A stretch of 8,644 nt of DNA from Flavobacteriales bacterium (lineage in GTDB: Bacteria > Bacteroidota > Bacteroidia > Flavobacteriales > Flavobacteriaceae), in contig JALSTJ010000333.1 of assembly GCA_026983815.1 (NCBI GenBank), positions 1 to 8,644 of the forward strand, written 5' to 3'. A model generated the notes under the pieces. That model had not been told where the DNA came from. It did not search any database and was given only the letters and a program-made list of their open reading frames with translations. Positions within the stretch are counted from its first letter, which is position 1; the number at the start of each line of letters is the position of its first letter. The translations under genes and the position numbers were made by a program. Shown piece by piece: positions 7,390-8,644 of this stretch.

Positions 7390-7397
7390 TAATTTTG
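7390..7397 (+). promoter_or_regulatory. Bacteroidota -7 box for the secreted-protein gene
   Basis: The bases read TAATTTTG, an exact TAnnTTTG match, 31 bases upstream of ATG 7429. The nearest TTTG upstream (7373-7376) leaves only 13 bases of spacer, too short for a normal -33 element. A promoter without a usable -33 box is what one expects if an activator is needed. The leader is A/T-rich, with no Shine-Dalgarno motif. Confidence 0.6.
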
Positions 7398-7428
7398 TGT
7401 CATAATTAATTTTTAAAAATGTAATATT

Positions 7429-8415
7429 ATGAAAAAAACAATTTTATTTATCTCATTGGTAGTCTCGGGCTTGTTGCTAAACGCACAATCCGGATTTAAT
7501 TTCAAAGGACTTGTTGCCGACGGTAGTGGTAATCCTTTGGGTAATTCTGTAGTTAATGTTAAAATTGCCATTCATCAAGGCAACACGCTTCGCTGGAAGG
7601 AAGAGCATGCGGGTGTCAATACGGATGCTTACGGTATTTTTTCGGTAGTTATAGGAACCGGAACCAAATTGGGTGGAACGGCTGCCACTTTTGACGACAT
7701 TGATTGGAGTCCGAACAACATGAAATATTCCGTGGCAGTTGACAGCGGAAGCGGTTATCAAAACTTGATAAATTTAGAACCATTAGAAAGCGTTCCGTTT
7801 GCCAAAATGGCTGATAAAATTAGGGGCGTTCAGGACGCGGTTTATGTGGGTGCTTCTTCAAACCGCAAGCTACAAGTAACGGGCGACGCCACTTCAACGG
7901 AGTTAGTGGAGTTTAAGGTGAATAATGTTGCTAGTAGTTTAGATGTGCTTCAACTCGTTTTACCGGCCGGTGCTACAACAGGTGATTTTATAGAATCTCG
8001 TTTGGGAAACCACAAAGTATTCGGTATCAACTACGAGGGAGCGGTGTTTATCGACGGCGGAATAAAAATGAATAAAAATATCAGACTATATACCGGAAAG
8101 GTAAAGAGAGGAAACACCAATAACGCCGACTTTCTGCCGGTGGCATGGGGCACGGTAACATCTGCAGGAAATATAGACGGTAACAAAAAATCTCAAAATT
8201 TTACCGTTACGAAAACGGGAACAGGTGTTTATGAAATAACCATTAACGGGATAACGAACTATGATGAAGTAACAGTAGTCGCCAGTGGAGGCATAAATAA
8301 CTCAATCGGAAATGTCAGGGCTTATACGACTTCGTCAAAAATTTATGTAAAAGTTGTAAATAGTTCCGGTAATTCAATGAATGGTTCATTTAGTTTTGTA
8401 GCCTTTAAAAGATAG
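7429..8415 (+). CDS. Secreted modular protein, fibre- or adhesin-like, function unknown (328 aa)
   Basis: A signal peptide ends at Ala19 (LLLNA|QS). Residues about 23-129 form a module I recognise from many secreted Bacteroidota proteins. It starts FNFKGLVADGSGNPLGN, contains an EEHAGVNTDAYGIFSVVIGTGT segment and a DIDWSPNNMKYSVAVD segment, and ends LEPLESVPFAKMADKI. In those proteins it usually precedes tail-fibre-like or collagen-like regions. The middle (about 130-215) includes KVFGINYEGAVFIDGGI, similar in style to phage fibre and trimeric adhesin stalks. The last 110 residues are Gly/Thr/Ser/Asn-rich with strand-like repeats (FTVTKTGTGVYEITING) and look like a compact beta domain ending in SFSFVAFKR. 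There is no type IX secretion C-terminal domain that I can recognise, no lipobox and no catalytic motif. By eye the gene is somewhat richer in G and C than its neighbours. It is probably surface-exposed or released, and its role is not known. Confidence 0.8.
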   Translation: MKKTILFISLVVSGLLLNAQSGFNFKGLVADGSGNPLGNSVVNVKIAIHQGNTLRWKEEHAGVNTDAYGIFSVVIGTGTKLGGTAATFDDIDWSPNNMKYSVAVDSGSGYQNLINLEPLESVPFAKMADKIRGVQDAVYVGASSNRKLQVTGDATSTELVEFKVNNVASSLDVLQLVLPAGATTGDFIESRLGNHKVFGINYEGAVFIDGGIKMNKNIRLYTGKVKRGNTNNADFLPVAWGTVTSAGNIDGNKKSQNFTVTKTGTGVYEITINGITNYDEVTVVASGGINNSIGNVRAYTTSSKIYVKVVNSSGNSMNGSFSFVAFKR

Positions 8416-8432
8416 TTTTTTAGAAAAAATCG

Positions 8433-8452
8433 GTTTCCTACGGGAAACTTTT
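8433..8452 (+). terminator. Hairpin between the two secreted-protein genes (weak terminator or attenuator)
   Basis: GTTTCC (8433-8438) and GGAAAC (8443-8448) form a 6-bp stem closed by a TACG loop and followed by TTTT, then A-rich sequence. The stem is short for a terminator, so it may only partly stop transcription or may protect the upstream message. No TAnnTTTG box follows before ATG 8475, which suggests the next gene depends on read-through. Confidence 0.45.
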
Positions 8453-8474
8453 AAAAGAAAAAAATAATAAAATT

Positions 8475-8644
8475 ATGAAAAAATATTTATTTATATTAAC
8501 AATAATGTTGTTTGTAGCCGGTTACGGACAAACTTCGCTAAGAAAAAGCAGTTTGTCGGCAGGTGGCGGTTCGGCAACTGTTGGTAATACCTATATGGTG
8601 TATGCCTTAGGAGAAATCGGAACTAATGAAGCCGATCAAGGAAA
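8475..8644 (+). CDS. Secreted protein, N-terminal part only (cut by window edge)
   Basis: The first 56 codons are visible. A signal peptide (MKKYLFILTIMLFVAGYG) has a likely cut before Gln19. The mature start (QTSLRKSSLSAGGGSATVGNTYMVYALGEIG) is a pattern I know from the beginning of many Bacteroidota secreted proteins that often end in a type IX sorting domain; the end is out of view. It starts 59 bases after the 328-aa secreted-protein gene, on the same strand, with an A-rich leader and no promoter of its own that I can see. The two probably form an operon interrupted by a small hairpin. The function cannot be stated from this fragment. Confidence 0.75.
   Translation, partial: MKKYLFILTIMLFVAGYGQTSLRKSSLSAGGGSATVGNTYMVYALGEIGTNEADQG

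Noticed and set aside
1..8644. Search by eye for CRISPR arrays, insertion-sequence ends, integrase or transposase genes, riboswitches and toxin-antitoxin pairs
   Set aside because: No regular repeat-spacer pattern, no terminal inverted repeats with a transposase, and no unexplained long leader were seen. The tRNA 3' end is not followed by an integrase gene within the window.

Overview
The window comes from an AT-rich member of the Bacteroidota, most likely a Flavobacteriia-type organism. Four things point there. Promoter -7 boxes of the TAnnTTTG type sit in front of most transcription units and there are no clear Shine-Dalgarno sites. Exported proteins carry Gln right after the predicted signal peptidase I site (NA|Q, SA|Q, YG|Q). 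There is a one-protein hybrid two-component regulator with a C-terminal AraC-type DNA-binding domain, an architecture typical of this phylum. The last two genes encode a style of secreted protein that is common in it.

Layout, left to right. (1) 1-1277, minus strand: miaB, the radical-SAM tRNA methylthiotransferase, cut by the left edge before its C-terminal TRAM domain. (2) 1278-1380: divergent intergenic region with a -7 box for each direction. (3) 1381-3279, plus strand: a small lipoprotein gene followed after 3 bases by a probable outer-membrane beta-barrel protein of the DUF5723 type; these two look like one operon. (4) 3282-4235, minus strand: a YrbG/CaCA-family calcium/sodium antiporter, convergent with the barrel gene with only 2 bases between the stop codons. 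(5) 4292-4440, minus strand: tRNA-Phe(GAA) with its own promoter and terminator. (6) 4528-7323, plus strand: a 931-residue hybrid sensor kinase/response regulator with 7TMR-DISM input, HisKA, HATPase, REC and AraC-type HTH domains. (7) 7429-8415 and 8475 onward, plus strand: a secreted modular protein and the start of a second secreted protein, cut by the right edge.

Most of the window is ordinary. The most interesting part is the right-hand module. The regulator gene lies directly upstream of the secreted-protein pair. The short gap between them holds an imperfect direct repeat, TnTTACATATnnGA, with a period of exactly 21 bp. It ends just upstream of a -7 box that lacks a usable -33 element. 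This is the geometry of AraC-type activator sites, so the regulator may control its neighbours locally. A smaller link is that MiaB modifies A37 of tRNAs such as the tRNA-Phe encoded here. I found no CRISPR array, insertion sequence, phage gene, or clear defence or biosynthetic cluster.
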